Assembly: GCA_021018995.1 (NCBI GenBank) | Contig: CM037592.1 | Coordinates: 77,503,301-77,567,300 of the forward strand | Origin: Chloranthus sessilifolius | Lineage: Eukaryota; Streptophyta; Magnoliopsida; Chloranthales; Chloranthaceae | Length of the DNA stretch: 64,000 bases | Direction of reading: 5' to 3' | Shown here: piece by piece, positions 1 through 10,364 of the stretch | Position numbering within the stretch: the stretch's first letter is position 1 | Layout of the letters: each line of letters starts with the position of its first letter | The notes under the pieces: generated by a model | Told to the model about the DNA's origin: nothing | Seen by the model: only the letters and a program-made list of their open reading frames with translations | Databases searched by the model: none | Translations under genes and position numbers: made by a program

Positions 1-405
1 CAAGGCCTCGGAACCTTTGTTTTTCAAAAAATCCAAAAAATATATATAAATCAAAACCCAAAAAAGATAATAGTTTGTGGTGCTGGCACAACGGCATCAT
101 CTTACCCTCCGCCGTCCCATAGGGGAAGAAGGAGGAGGATTTTTGGGCCTTATCCAAGGCACCCTTACCCAACCCGTTCCCAAAGAATGTTGTGGGTAGT
201 GGACTCGACTTACGCTGATCTCGACTCATCCCCGCCACATTCTCAAACCCACTCCCATTCGGGAGAAGTTTTTTCTACCATCCCCCTCACCCAACCCCCC
301 TTTACCGTTACCGGCCCGTTTGGCGCCCCCATTTTTCCAACTACTACCTCCCAAAATATCTAAAGCCCAACCCCCCATTCTCCATCTTTTGCCCAAACCA
401 TACCC
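1..405 (+). other. End of untranslated leader of element A
   Basis: This stretch aligns with 46864-47277 of element B and leads into the proline-rich ORF. The frame of that ORF stays open upstream back through this leader to a TAA at 361-363. The same TAA is conserved in element B, so translation probably starts after it, at or near the ATG at 406. I see no other gene here. Confidence 0.6.
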
Positions 406-1690
406 ATGCCAAATCCAACCCATTTCCCATCCACATCCATACAAAACCCAAACCCATTCTCCCAATCCACATCCATGTCCCATTTTCCATCTTCCTCCTA
501 TAGGCCCGATCCACCCACATTCACATACACCACTTCCTCCCTATCCAACCCCCCACAAGTCCCCTCATCTACCCAGGTCATGCCCATTTTTACCGGAGCC
601 ATGCCCGGTTCTTTTCAAGCATGCACCCCTAACATCCCTAATCCTTCCACATCCTTTGCCCCTCCTCAACTCTCCAATCCATCCCATACCCTACCACTTA
701 CCATGACCACTCCCGATCATACTAGGGCCATGCCCAATTTCCCCTCCACCCCATCTCCACCACCCACATCCAATCCTCCCTCCATGACCATGATGGAGGA
801 GATGTTCCAAGCCTACTCCATATGGAAGGCTTCTCAAAACACCTCCCCTCCTCCACACCCCATGTCCCTAAACCCATCTCACACCTTAGCCAATCTCCAT
901 GCCTCACTCCTCAATGACCCCCATCAACTCCCCATAATCCACACCATCCAAACTCCCATTACCCACATGCCCCAAGGCCCCATGGCCCAACCTCCCACTA
1001 CTCATACACCCCAAGGCCAAATGGCCCAATCTCCAACCTCTCACATACCCCAAGGCCCATTGGCCCAAACCCCGTTTTCCCACATATCCCAGGGCCTCAT
1101 GATCCAATACCCCACCACCCAAACCTACCCAGGGCCCATGGCCCAGACCTATCAAGGGCCCATGGCCCAGACCCACGAAGGGCCCATGGCCCATACCCAC
1201 TAAGGCCCATTGGGCCAAACCCACCAAGGGCCCATGGCTTAGACCCATCAAGACCCATTGGCCCAAACCCATCAAGGGCCCATGGCCCAGATCTACCCAG
1301 GGCCCCTAGCCCAAACTCATCAGTGGCCCATAGCCCAAAATGACCAAGGCTTCGTAGCCTAAACCCAAAACCCACACTCATACCTTCCACATTTAACCCA
1401 ACATTCACAGCCAGGTCAAACCCATGCCATACCCCAAACCCAATTTTTCCATGGCCCCACACCCTAAGGCCATCTCCAAACCTTCCCCCATACCCAATGG
1501 CCCCATCAAGCCCCACTTCTAAACCAAAATCCCATCACCCAACAAACCCTCCCTCACCCCCAATGGGCTCACCCAACCCCCACTCATGTCATTCCCATCC
1601 AACCCGTGCAACAACAATAGGAAAATCCCACCCTCACTGCACAATATGCCGACCAGCAGTACGAGGAGGACGAGATTAGAAATAGCGGAG
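406..1690 (+). pseudogene. Proline-rich N-terminal extension of gag (element A)
   Basis: An open frame runs from the ATG at 406 to a TAA at 1201-1203. It is dominated by Pro, Ser, Thr, His and Asn, with short repeats such as MPNPTHFPS and GPMAQTY. A less biased segment near residues 125-150 (MMEEMFQAYSIWKASQN) looks like a short helix and is conserved in element B. After 1203 the similarity to B continues through stops and frame changes to about 1690. No catalytic domain is visible; low-complexity N-terminal extensions occur in other large Tat-lineage elements, and I infer a structural Gag role. Frames on the other strand here are glycine/tryptophan-rich mirror images and are not genes. Confidence 0.6.
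950..1345 (+). repeat. 24-bp coding minisatellite (GPMAQT repeats)
   Basis: A tandem repeat of about 24 bp centred on CAAGGGCCCATGGCCCA encodes octapeptides of the type QGPMAQTY. Units at the left end are more diverged than those near 1130-1290. Element B carries the same array at about 47860-48125 with different unit content, so copy number has changed since the two elements separated. Confidence 0.75.
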
Positions 1691-3374
1691 CCTACGCTGG
1701 GACATTAACCAACCTTAACCCTCCTCCCATAATTGCCCACCCCCTGGTGGCCCAGAGTGAAGTCCAACTAACGGCTGAGAAAGCTGCCCCTATATTAAAA
1801 GAATCAGAGCAGCTGAAAGAATAGTTGGACAAAATACAAAAGCAGTTGATGAAAATGGGTAGTGCTGAAATCCACGCCACGGACTTCACAGATTTATGCT
1901 TGTTTGTTGAGGTCCCCCTTCCCCCCAATTTAAAATGCCTGCCTTCGACAAATATAATGGTACGGGCAATCCTATTGCGCACTTGAAGTCCTACTGTGGG
2001 GACATGTGCCAATACGGAAGGGATGAAAGACTACTAATAAAAGTCTTTCAGAAGAGTCTGACCGACCCGACTTTGAGATGGTTAACATCTTTAGAACCGT
2101 CCATGATAAAAATGTGGAGGGACTTGACGCACCTCTTTCAAGAACAATATGTCTACAATATAGACATTGAGCCGCGTAAGTTAGACTTGGCCCATTTGAA
2201 ACAGAACCAGAACAAGACCTTCAGCGACTACTTGGGGTGCTGGAGAGCACTGACAGCTCAGGTCAGAAACAGAATACCTGATGATGAGCAGATAGAGATG
2301 ATCTTAAAGAATACTCTGCCAGTGATCTCAGACTTTTTGGTGTACCAGCAGCAGTCCAGCTTTGTTGATCTCATGAGAAATGCTAGCCGATGTGAGCATG
2401 CCATCAGGGAGGGCCGTCTGAGTAAGAACATGCCAAGTGGACCCAGTGTGGTTAGGAGGTTTTCAGAGCAAAGGAACAATAAGAGAATAGGGGGCGATGT
2501 CCAGAACATAGCCAATACCAGGCCCAATAACAATACTACCCTATTTTAATTTCAGGTAGCCCCACTAGCACCCGTTAGGCCTGAGCAGATGCAGAGAATA
2601 GGGAATGGGCAAGGAATGGGAGAAAAGGAGAGCTCTTCTGTTCGAGCCACACCACTGGGGCAATCATTGAGTGTACTTCTGCCTTTGTTAGTGGAAAAGG
2701 GATTAGTCACTATCTGTCAACCGCAACCTCCTCCTTACCCGATCCCAAAGAATTATGACCCGAATACCCACTGTAATTTTCATCAGGGTCCGGGTCACCC
2801 AACTGGTCGCTGCTTCCCATTGAAGCACACAATCCAAGATTTGATCTATGTCGGGAAAATTATTCCCCCTGCACCTTCTCAGCATGCTAATATTCACCAA
2901 GTGCCACTACCCCCACATCCTACCGGAGGAGCAGGTTTCAGACCCACCATCGGAATGGTAGAAGACAAGGAGTTTGAATTTGACCCATCCAATTATATCA
3001 GAGATCGGAAGAGTTATGTAGCACCATTATCAAGAAACATGGAAGAGAGGAACATAGGGGTAATTAAACCCCTAACTTTGTCAGAATATTTTCCCAACCC
3101 GTCCTCACAAATTGAACCCTTGGATCTCAGGGCATACTTTCCATCCACCACACCCGTCAATTATGTACATATCAATGCATACCAACCATACACAAAGAAT
3201 TCACACCCGATGAGCCAACAGGCCCCCAATCCTACGCTAGCACCCTCCACTTATCAATGGCCTGTGCCCACCCCATTTCCCCCAGTTCAACTACCGACAA
3301 ACTCCACCGCCCTCATCAATTACCCAATAAGCCATCAGGCCCCCAATCCCACACCCGCACTCGTCAGTTATTAA
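1691..3374 (+). pseudogene. gag: Gag: retrotransposon gag domain and zinc knuckle (element A)
   Basis: Gag packages the element RNA into cytoplasmic particles. A coiled-coil-like lead-in (about 1780-1860, with a TAG at 1824) precedes the capsid-like domain that starts near MPAFDKYNG at 1935 and contains the usual helices around WRDLTHLFQEQ and CWRALTAQ. The frame stops at a TAA at 2547-2549, where element B has CAA, and continues in the same frame to 3374. A zinc-knuckle variant CNFHQGPGHPTGRC (Cys-X2-His-X4-His-X4-Cys) lies near 2770-2815, followed by a helix (LKHTIQDLI), the normal arrangement of plant Ty3/gypsy Gag. Confidence 0.8.
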
Positions 3375-3794
3375 TGGCCCGTGCCCATCCCATCACTCCA
3401 AGTTTTGCCTGCAAACTGTACCACCCCGGTCAATTACCTAACGACCCATCAGACCCCCCATCTCCCGCCAGCGCCCACCAGCTATCAATGGCCTACTTTT
3501 ACCTCATTCCCTCCAATGCCACCACCCCCAAGCTTCACCACCCCTATCTAGCCCAAAGTTTCCACCCAACCTGCTACCACCGAAATAAATCAGGTGTTGC
3601 TCACACCTCCTGAGCCGATAGTGCAAGTACCTCAAGTACCGATAGCCATACCTTTCCAGCTCTCGGGACCAACCTATGACCCTCATTAGGTCCCGCTAAG
3701 CTACAACCAAACGGATGTCAATATCGACAGCAGCAGCAGAGAAGGGGTAGTGGACTTTATCACACGGTCTGGGAGGATATCAAAGTAGCCAGAA
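3375..3794 (+). pseudogene. Proline-rich linker between gag and protease, frameshifted (element A)
   Basis: Similarity to element B continues here but the frame changes at least once after the TAA at 3372-3374. The encoded sequence is rich in Pro, Thr, Tyr and Ala, with repeats of the type PTSYQWPxP. It ends in a segment that matches 50400-50600 of B just before the protease. No enzyme motif is present; I regard it as a flexible linker. Confidence 0.55.
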
Positions 3795-4688
3795 GTGCCA
3801 ACAGCAGCACAAGCCCAACCAGAGGGGAAGAAAGACAATGTTGTGAACCCCTTCGAAAAAATGAGTCGGGAACATATACTAGAGACTCAACTGAGAAGAA
3901 TGCCCACCCACATAACCGTCTGGGATCTGTTGATGACGTCCCCACTCCATTTTCAAGCATTAATGGGGGTGTTAAAAAGCACGCATGTATCACTCCAAGT
4001 TAGCCCAAATGAAGTTGGGTAGATAATAGGGTAAGTGATGGCTCCGAATTCCATTTCATTCTTTGATGCTGATTTACCTGAAGAAGGGTGTAGCCACTCC
4101 AAGTCATTGAATATAACCGTTGAGTCTAGAAATATGGTCATTCCCCTAGTTTTAATTGATAACAGGTCCACATTGAATATATGCCCGTTAAGAACCGCCA
4201 CTAAGATCGTGGTCGATCCATATATGCTGAGGCCCACCAAAATCAGCGCAAGAGGGTTTGATAATACCAGGAGAGAAATAATGGGAGAAGTTGATTTTGA
4301 GCTGTTGAAAGGGCCAATGACCTTTTTCATCTTATTTCAAGTCATGAATATCAAATCTTCATTTAATCTATTATTGGGGCGCCTGTGGCTGCACGAGGTC
4401 GGAGCCATACCTTCCACTTTACACCAGAAACTCAAGTTTATGTTCGGGCACAAAATTATTACAATCATTGGTGAGGGGCACAGTGAGAAAGAAAAAGCCG
4501 CCAATAGCATCGAAAAACCCAATGTGTTGGATATACTGCACACCGCTGAGGATGTCGACCTCCACAGTTTTGAATATGAGGTGTCAGCGATACTCTCGGA
4601 GACCGTTGAGGGCATCATGCCTAAAATAGGAGGTGGTATGGTAGCGGCAGTGGCTATGCTCCAACAATGGGGTTATCAGAAAGGCTGA
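3795..4688 (+). pseudogene. pro: Aspartic protease region of pol (element A)
   Basis: This encodes the retropepsin-like protease that matures the polyprotein. The active-site region reads LVLIDNRSTLNI: the catalytic Asp remains but the normally invariant Gly of the D-[ST]-G or D-N-G loop is Arg. The downstream flap and hydrophobic core (SSFNLLLGRLWLHE, normally LLGRPWIH in this lineage) are recognisable. A TAG at about 4020 interrupts the frame. At about 4680 a frameshift leads into the next segment. The protease of B retains the Gly but lost the Asp, so the two copies decayed independently. Confidence 0.75.
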
Positions 4689-5186
4689 GGGCTTGGGCCC
4701 AATTACAAGGCAGAAGAGAGCCAGTTATTGCTAAGGGACAGAAGGTCAGATTCGGGCTGGGATATAAGCCCACAGAGGAAGAGGTCAGAGAGGCCAAAGA
4801 GAAAGCCAGGGTTACCATAGCAGCAAGAGCTCAAGGAATCAACATAAAAGAGAAACCTCACCCTAGGCCGCACATCAGGGAATCCTTCGTCAGCGCAGGG
4901 GTCGTAAAGATCGACCAAAATGGGGTAACCCATTTGACCCCACACAAACCCATAGCCCCAATACATCCCACCAATCCCCAGATCTCCCTTCCTAGCTTGG
5001 AGATAGATTTGGTCTTGTTGTCCCTTTTCGAGGAACGACGACCAGTACCTGAACAAACTTTCCCTATGGTAAATCACCACAAAACTGAGTTATCGTTTGA
5101 GGACATCATCTCAGATGAAAGGGGGATCAACATGATGGAAGCTGACTCCAATGAGCCATATCAGTCACCACCCTCCATCCCAACAG
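4667..5186 (+). pseudogene. G-patch-like linker and exon 1 end of pol (element A)
   Basis: After the protease the sequence around the frameshift (WGYQKG, then LGPxxQGRREPV in the other frame, then FGLGYKPTEEE) resembles the G-patch-like motif that lies between protease and RT in many plant Ty3/gypsy elements; G-patches are glycine-rich RNA-binding motifs. A charged and proline-rich stretch follows. The frame runs on through the splice-donor-like site at 5187. Confidence is moderate because the motif is split by an indel. Confidence 0.55.
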
Positions 5187-5463
5187 GTAAAAGAGCGGCC
5201 CCTCAGGTATGCAATTGGATATCTTTACCCCAAACCCTAGAAGCAGGGAGTGGCCTAAAGTTTGGCACCTATTTCTAAAAAAAATTAACCTATAAAAAGT
5301 GAGATAAGCCATTGGCAGGCAATACCTTGTATATATAGTAACCCGCCTTACCAAGGGTCTGTCTCCAAAGAAAATAAAAATCTCAAAAACATAGAAAAAA
5401 TATAAAATCCTTAAAATATTGAAAAAAACCAAAGTCCAAAAATATCGTTATTTAAAATTTCAG
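5187..5463 (+). other. Putative pol intron, Ogre type (element A)
   Basis: A stretch of 277 bases starts with donor AACAG|GTAAAA and ends with acceptor TTTAAAATTTCAG. It is A/T-rich with many stops, whereas both flanks are coding and conserved in B. Splicing joins codon phase 1 to phase 1 and restores one frame from the linker into the RT. Element B has the same donor, an acceptor (TTCTAG), length 276 and the same phase. Ogre elements are known to carry an intron at this place. An alternative donor at 5207 (CCTCAG|GTATGC) would give the wrong phase. Confidence 0.65.
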
Positions 5464-6430
5464 AAAAAGTCCCACAAAAGGATGCCTTAATCGAAATACC
5501 CGTCCCATGTAAAATCGGTCCCTTCCCTGTAGAAATACAAGAAGAGGTAGGTGTTACGAGTCTGGATGAGGATAGTCCTTTGGAGGAGATTCCCGATGAC
5601 CTCCTTGACCGGTTCGCCGACTTTGAGCATGGCCCTACCCCCATTGTCGAGTAAACTGAAGACATCAATTTAAGGACTGAGGAGATTCCTAGAATAACCA
5701 AAATCAGAATGTCATTGTCTCCCGAAGAAAGGAAAAGCATGATCAACTTCCTTCGATCATACCAAGACATTTTTGCCTAGTCGTACGAGGACATGCCTGG
5801 TTTGGACACTGATTTGGTCGAGCATGAGTTGCCTCTCTACCCTGATATGAAGCCGATTAAGCAGAAGCTGAGGTGTCTCCGACTCGAATGGATGTTGAAA
5901 GTTAAAGATGAGGTCGTCAAGCAATATGATGCGGGGTTTCTCATGGTATCTAAATACCCACAGTGGCTAGCCAATATCGTGCTTGTACTAAAGAAAGATG
6001 GAAAGGTCTGCATGTGTATCGATTTTTAAAATTTGAACAGAGCAAGCCCAAAGGACGATTTTCCATTGCCACACATCGACATCTTGGTCGATAACACTGC
6101 TAAGCATGGGATGCTTTCTTTTATGGATGGATTTTCATGATATAATCAGATAAAGATGGCAGAGGTAGATCGAGAGAAGACAGTGTTTATCACTCCTTGG
6201 GGAACCTTCTGCTACAAAGTCATGCCGTTTGGGCTAAAGAATATTGGTGCAACATACCAAAGAGCTATGACTACACTGTTTCATGACATGATGCACCGAG
6301 AGATTGAGGTGTACGTTGATGATATGATAGCAAGTCACCGGAGCGAGGCAATCACTTGGTAAACCTTTAGAAGCTGTTTGAGAGGTTGAGAAAGTATCGG
6401 CTATGTCTGAATCCACAGTAGTGCGCTTTT
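5464..6430 (+). pseudogene. pol: Reverse transcriptase (element A)
   Basis: RT copies genomic RNA into DNA in the particle. Seen in order: HELPLYPDMKPIKQKLR (entry to the fingers), SKYPQWLANIV, MCIDF, DDFPLPHIDILVDN, LSFMDGFS (first palm Asp), FCYKVMPFGLKNIGATYQRAM and VYVDDMI (catalytic YVDD, intact). Breaks: TAA at 5652, TAG at 5778 (Trp position), TAA at 6027 (TGT in B), TGA at 6138, and a one-base deletion near 6340 that shifts the frame after YVDD. Confidence 0.85.
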
Positions 6431-7114
6431 GGTGCTATGTCCAAAAAATTGTTAGGATTCATTGTCAGCCAGAGAGGGATCGAGGTCGACCCAGTCAAAG
6501 TTAAAGCTATCATAGAAATGTCACCACCGTCTACTAAGAAGGAAGTTAGAGGGTTCTTGGGTAGAATACAATATATCAGTTGCTTCATTGCATAGCTAAC
6601 TCCAATCTGCACGCCGATCTTCAAGCTACTAAGGAAGAACTCGCCTGTTGAATGGAACGACGACTTTCAAGCAGTGTTCGATAAAGTTAAAGGCTACCTC
6701 CTTAACCCACCTTTGTGGGTACCACCCGAGCCAGGGAGACCACTCTTGATGTATCTCTCCACAACGGAAGTTTCGATGGGATGTGTCTTAGGTCAGCATG
6801 ACGAGACGGGAAGAAGAGAGCAAACCATTTACTATCTGAGCAAGAAGTTTACTGATTATGAAATGTGCTATTCTCATCTGGAGAAAGCATGCCTGGCTCT
6901 TGTATGGGCTACTTAGAGGCTCCACCATTACTTGCTATCTCAGGTCGTTCTACTTCTGGCCCGCATGGATCCGTTGAAATACTTATTTGAGAAGCCCACT
7001 CTCACTGGGCGGATTGCATGCTAACAACTTTTATTATCTGAGTTCGACATCACGTACGTCACTCAGAAGTCAATCAAGGGGTAGGCACTCATCAATCATC
7101 TTGTCAATAATCCT
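6431..7114 (+). pseudogene. pol: RT thumb, connection and pol RNase H (element A)
   Basis: The thumb starts around KLLGFIVSQRGIEVDP and leads through FLGRIQYIS and LLRKNSPVEW to the RNase H, with YLSTTEVSMGCVLGQHDETG, IYYLSKKFTDYE and YSHLEKACLALVWAT, the standard signature blocks of the domain that removes template RNA. Stops lie at about 6593 (TAG), 6914 (TAG), 7021 (TAA) and 7081 (TAG). Most are one-base changes from Gln or Trp codons seen in B. The domain ends at the tether QKSIKG. Confidence 0.8.
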
Positions 7115-7860
7115 TTGCCAGATTATGAACCTTTAAGAATCGAGTTCCCTGATGAGGACATCCTGTTCATGACGGAAGACGATACTGAGGAAGCAGAGGA
7201 ATCATGGGTAATGCACTTTGACGGGGCCACAAATGTCGAAGGTCAGGGAGTTGGCGCCATTCTGATTTCGCCGAAAGGATCCCATGTATCGATCTCTATT
7301 AAGCTAAATTTCCCTTGCACAAACAACATGGCTGAGTATGAAGCTTGTGCCGCTGGTCTGCAGGCGGCTCTCGATCTAAATATAACTCGCCTTCGAGTGT
7401 TTGGTGATTCCCAGTCAATTATATGCCAGACGAATGGTGACTGGAAGACGAAAGATGAGAAACCGATCCCTTACCATGAGCACCTCAAGAATCTGATAGC
7501 TTGCTTCCAAGATGTGACATTCTCATATGTCCCCCGGATAAGGAATCACTTTGTCGATGCACTAGCGACATTGGCATCGATGATAGAAATCCCATATGGT
7601 GCTGAGATGAAGTCGATCATGATCAAGCAGAGAAGTGAGCCGGCCTTCTGCCTACAGATTGAGGAACCTACAAAGCCTGATGATGAGCCACCTTGGTTCT
7701 CAGATATCAAGAATTTCCTCGAGACACTAACTTTCCCTGAGGGTATATCCAAGATGGACCGGCAAACCATTCAACATCTAGCGAGAGGCTACGTCATTTG
7801 TGGGGAATGCCTGTACAAGCGATCCTACAATAATGTTTTGCTAAGGTGCCTTACAGAGGG
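7115..7860 (+). CDS. Second (archaeal-type) RNase H, Tat-lineage hallmark (element A)
   Basis: This is the best preserved part of A: 7115-7999 is open for 294 codons, although the ATG at 7115 is internal to the polyprotein. The domain starts with WVMHFDGATNVEGQGVGA (first catalytic Asp in HFDG), continues with TNNMAEYEACAAGLQAAL (Glu), RVFGDSQSIICQ (Asp in GDS) and ends with VPRIRNHFVDALATLAS (Asp in VDAL). All four catalytic acids are present. A second RNase H at this place defines the Tat lineage and is thought to help primer processing. The linker to the integrase follows (EPPWFSDIKNFL). Confidence 0.8.
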
Positions 7861-8944
7861 TGAAGCGATCAGTATCATGAAGGAGATCCATGAGGGAGTA
7901 TGCAGAGCCCACGTTAGCGGTCACATGCTTGCTAAGAAAATTTTACGGCAGGGATACTTTTGGACCACTATGGAATCATGTTGCTGCAAACATGTTTAGA
8001 AATGCTATAAGTGTCAGGAACACTCTGGTATGATACATTCTCCTGCCATCGAGCTACACTACATGACCACTCCTTGGCCATTTGCTACTTGGGGCCTTGA
8101 CGTCGTCGGAATGATTAGCCCAAAAGCATCAAACGGGCATCGGTTCATCCTCGTCATCATTGAATACTTTATCAAATGGGTAGAAGCGGCGTCATATGCC
8201 AACATTACGACCAGTCACGTCGATAAGTTTCTCAAGAACAATATTGTGTGCCGATTTGGAGTACCCAAAGATATCATCATGGATAATGGTACAAATTTTA
8301 CAAATAAGCATATCCGAACCTTCTGTGAGCAATACAAGATCAAACACCATAGTTCATCACCTTATCGGCCTTAAACTAATGGAGTTGTGGAAGCTGCGAA
8401 CAAGATGGTCATTCGCATCCTCGAGAAAATGGTCGTTACCTACCGAGATTGGAGCGAAATGCTACCATTTGCCTTATGGGCCTATAGAATGTCAATCCTT
8501 ACCGATATAGGGGCAACACCATTCTCCCTTGTGTATGGAACTGAGGCCGTCCTCCTAGTTGAGGTTGAAGTACGCTCGCTCTGAATTCTCATAGAATCAA
8601 GCTTACTCGAAGCAGAGAGAGAGAGATCCTGCTTCGAACAATTAAACTTATTGGACAAGAAGAGACTCCTAGCCTTGTGTCACACTCAGGTGTACCAAGA
8701 GCGAATCACACGCGCTTACAATAAACATGTCCGTGGTCGAGATCTAAAGGTAGGAGATACTATGCTGAAGAAGATCTTTCAATCCCTCCACGTTGATCCG
8801 AGAGAAAAGTTCAAGCCGAACTGGGAAGGACCTTACGTCATTCGAGAGGTACTGCCGGGATACGTCATCCGCCTCGCCACCATGGACGGAGATCATCTTC
8901 CTGAGCCCATCAATGCTGGATATGTTCGACGGTTCTACTCTTAG
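7861..8944 (+). pseudogene. int: Integrase (element A)
   Basis: Integrase inserts the cDNA into chromosomes. The N-terminal zinc finger is visible (His in RAHVSGHM, Cys pair in CYKCQEH). The DDE core has Asp in WGLDVVG, Asp in IIMDNGTNF and Glu in NGVVEAANK, all retained. Further blocks are ATPFSLVYGTEAV and a C-terminal tail with PNWEGPYVIREVLPGY. Stops: TAG at about 7998, TAA at 8372 in PYRPxTNG (CAA in B) and TGA at 8582. The ORF ends at the TAG at 8942-8944. The polyprotein therefore ends here and everything to the 3' LTR is outside gag-pol. Confidence 0.85.
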
Positions 8945-9567
8945 TTTATCGCGATAAGGTAAGTATTGGTGAAACATATACATGATTGCTTAAGAACCAC
9001 CCAAAGGAAGCCATCATCCCAAACATAGCAGCCAAAAAGTATCCCTAAAAATGATGATATCCTTTGCTACCCCATTTGAGCCTGGCCTTTCTTTCAATAA
9101 CCCCCTTCCCCAAGAAAAAAAAATGTGTGTGTGTACATATATAGAAAAGGGAAGTAAAGTTACTATCAAAATCTTAAAAAAATCGAACAAGTAAAGCCTC
9201 AAAAAGAGATTGCTTGAAATAGAGCAAAAAGAACAAAAAAAATGTAGAAAAATCATGGGGCATGTACAGTGAAAATCCCCAAGGAAGAAAGTATGTTGAG
9301 AAAATTGAAGCCACATCAAGGAAACCCTTTTTGCCTAAAATACCTTCAAATCCTAACCTAACCCATGGCCAAGCTATACCCTGAAGAAAGTCCTCTTTTA
9401 GGTTCACAAGTAGTCATAGTATTTGTTAAGTCAACACAAGCCAAGTTGTGGGACGACACCAGAACCCCATCTGGCCGGCTATGACGAAATCGACGTCTAT
9501 GTTGTAGCTTTAAAAATAAAAAATAAAAAAGTAAAAATAAAATAAAAATACAAGCTCAAAGCAAGAT
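8945..9567 (+). other. 3' untranslated region after pol (element A)
   Basis: No ORF with recognisable content. It aligns with 55697-56340 of B, with an A-rich stretch at 9170-9250 and a short TGTG run at 9122. The blocks GAAGCCACATCAA and CCATGGCCAAGCTA are shared with B, so the region is element-derived rather than an insertion. Confidence 0.55.
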
Positions 9568-9707
9568 GGATGTGGTGAAAACTCGAAAGGGCGCTATGGG
9601 TAAAAACAGCGAGTTTGTGCGGACCAGGTGAAAACCCGAAAGGACGCTTGGGGTAAGAGAGCTAAACCCATGGACGTGGTGAAAACCCGAAAGGGCGCCA
9701 CGGGTAA
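9568..9707 (+). repeat. Three copies of a stem-loop motif with GAAA tetraloop (element A)
   Basis: Copies at 9568-9604, 9621-9655 and 9672-9707 share the core GGTGAAAACCCGAAAGGGCG. In the last copy the outer arm CGTGG pairs with CCACG and the inner CCC-GAAA-GGG is a GNRA-type hairpin; the middle copy has CCAGG opposite CTTGG, which also pairs using one G-U. Element B has three copies at the matching place. See the findings for the covariation argument. Confidence 0.7.
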
Positions 9708-10050
9708 AAAAGGAAATAAATAAAAAAAAGAAAAAAAAAAGAAAAGAAAAGAAAGGTTTGGACTGATTGAGAAGATTGATGTTTGAAGAGCCCTCTTGGT
9801 TACTCTCCCTGACCTCTTTTAGGGGCCGCTCATGGTAGTTCGAATCAAGTCCCGACCAGAATTGTTTTCAAGAAATTGCTTTGTCAAACGTATGACTCAA
9901 GGTAGAGAGAAAGGTTTGACTTGACCCAAGGGGATGGACGTTCCGGCCTTGGAAAGACTGTTGAAACTCTTTCAGAATCAACCAGTCAAAGAGGGGTTCG
10001 ACCATGCTCAAAAGAGGACCCAGGGTTTCACAAGGTGATTAAGGCACCAC

Positions 10051-10120
<70 letters not shown>

Positions 10121-10296
10121 TAAAATAAAAAGACCAAAAAGTCTATATAGATGTATATAATAAACTACCTTTTATTTACAAAATGCACCACTTACACCAC
10201 ATCCCAAAAAATAGCCGGCGTGATGACTAGCGTGCTTTCCCTTTTTATAAATAAAAACATAAAGAAAATATGTATACCAAAAATATGTGTATTTGT
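9708..10296 (+). repeat. Non-coding stretch with poly-A and (TA)n microsatellite
   Basis: After an A/G-rich run (9710-9760) the sequence matches 56480-56815 of B. At about 10051-10078 there is a run of A, then an uninterrupted (TA)n run to about 10117. From about 10120 the sequence diverges from B. I see no gene on either strand before the 3' end of the antisense gene at 10365. Confidence 0.6.
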
Positions 10297-10318
10297 AAAG
10301 GGATTTTTATGCCCCTTT
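10297..10318 (-). other. Possible 3'-end hairpin of the antisense DUF7745-like gene
   Basis: On the - strand, about 45 bases after the stop codon of the antisense gene, AAAGGG and CCCTTT are separated by about ten A/T-rich bases. It is placed like the 3'-end hairpins after the antisense units of element C, but the stem is short and there is only one copy, so this is weak. Confidence 0.3.
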
Positions 10319-10364
10319 CCTATGTATCTGATCTGTGCAAAAAAAGTTCTGTGTGCAGGAAGGA

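Noticed and set aside
226-1516. Long glycine/tryptophan-rich frames on the - strand (for example 904-1275, 1097-1516), repeated near 47104-48143
   Set aside because: They are the mirror of the C-rich proline repeat frames on the + strand. They have no start context, no domain, and B does not keep them as frames.
9568-9707. GAAA hairpin repeats as tRNA or other known RNA gene
   Set aside because: No cloverleaf, no CCA-like end, no snoRNA boxes; copies are part of the 3' untranslated region in both elements.
10051-10117. Poly-A plus (TA)n as the 3' end of a LINE insertion
   Set aside because: No target duplication or LINE coding sequence next to it; B has an A-rich run at the same place, so it is microsatellite growth in element sequence.
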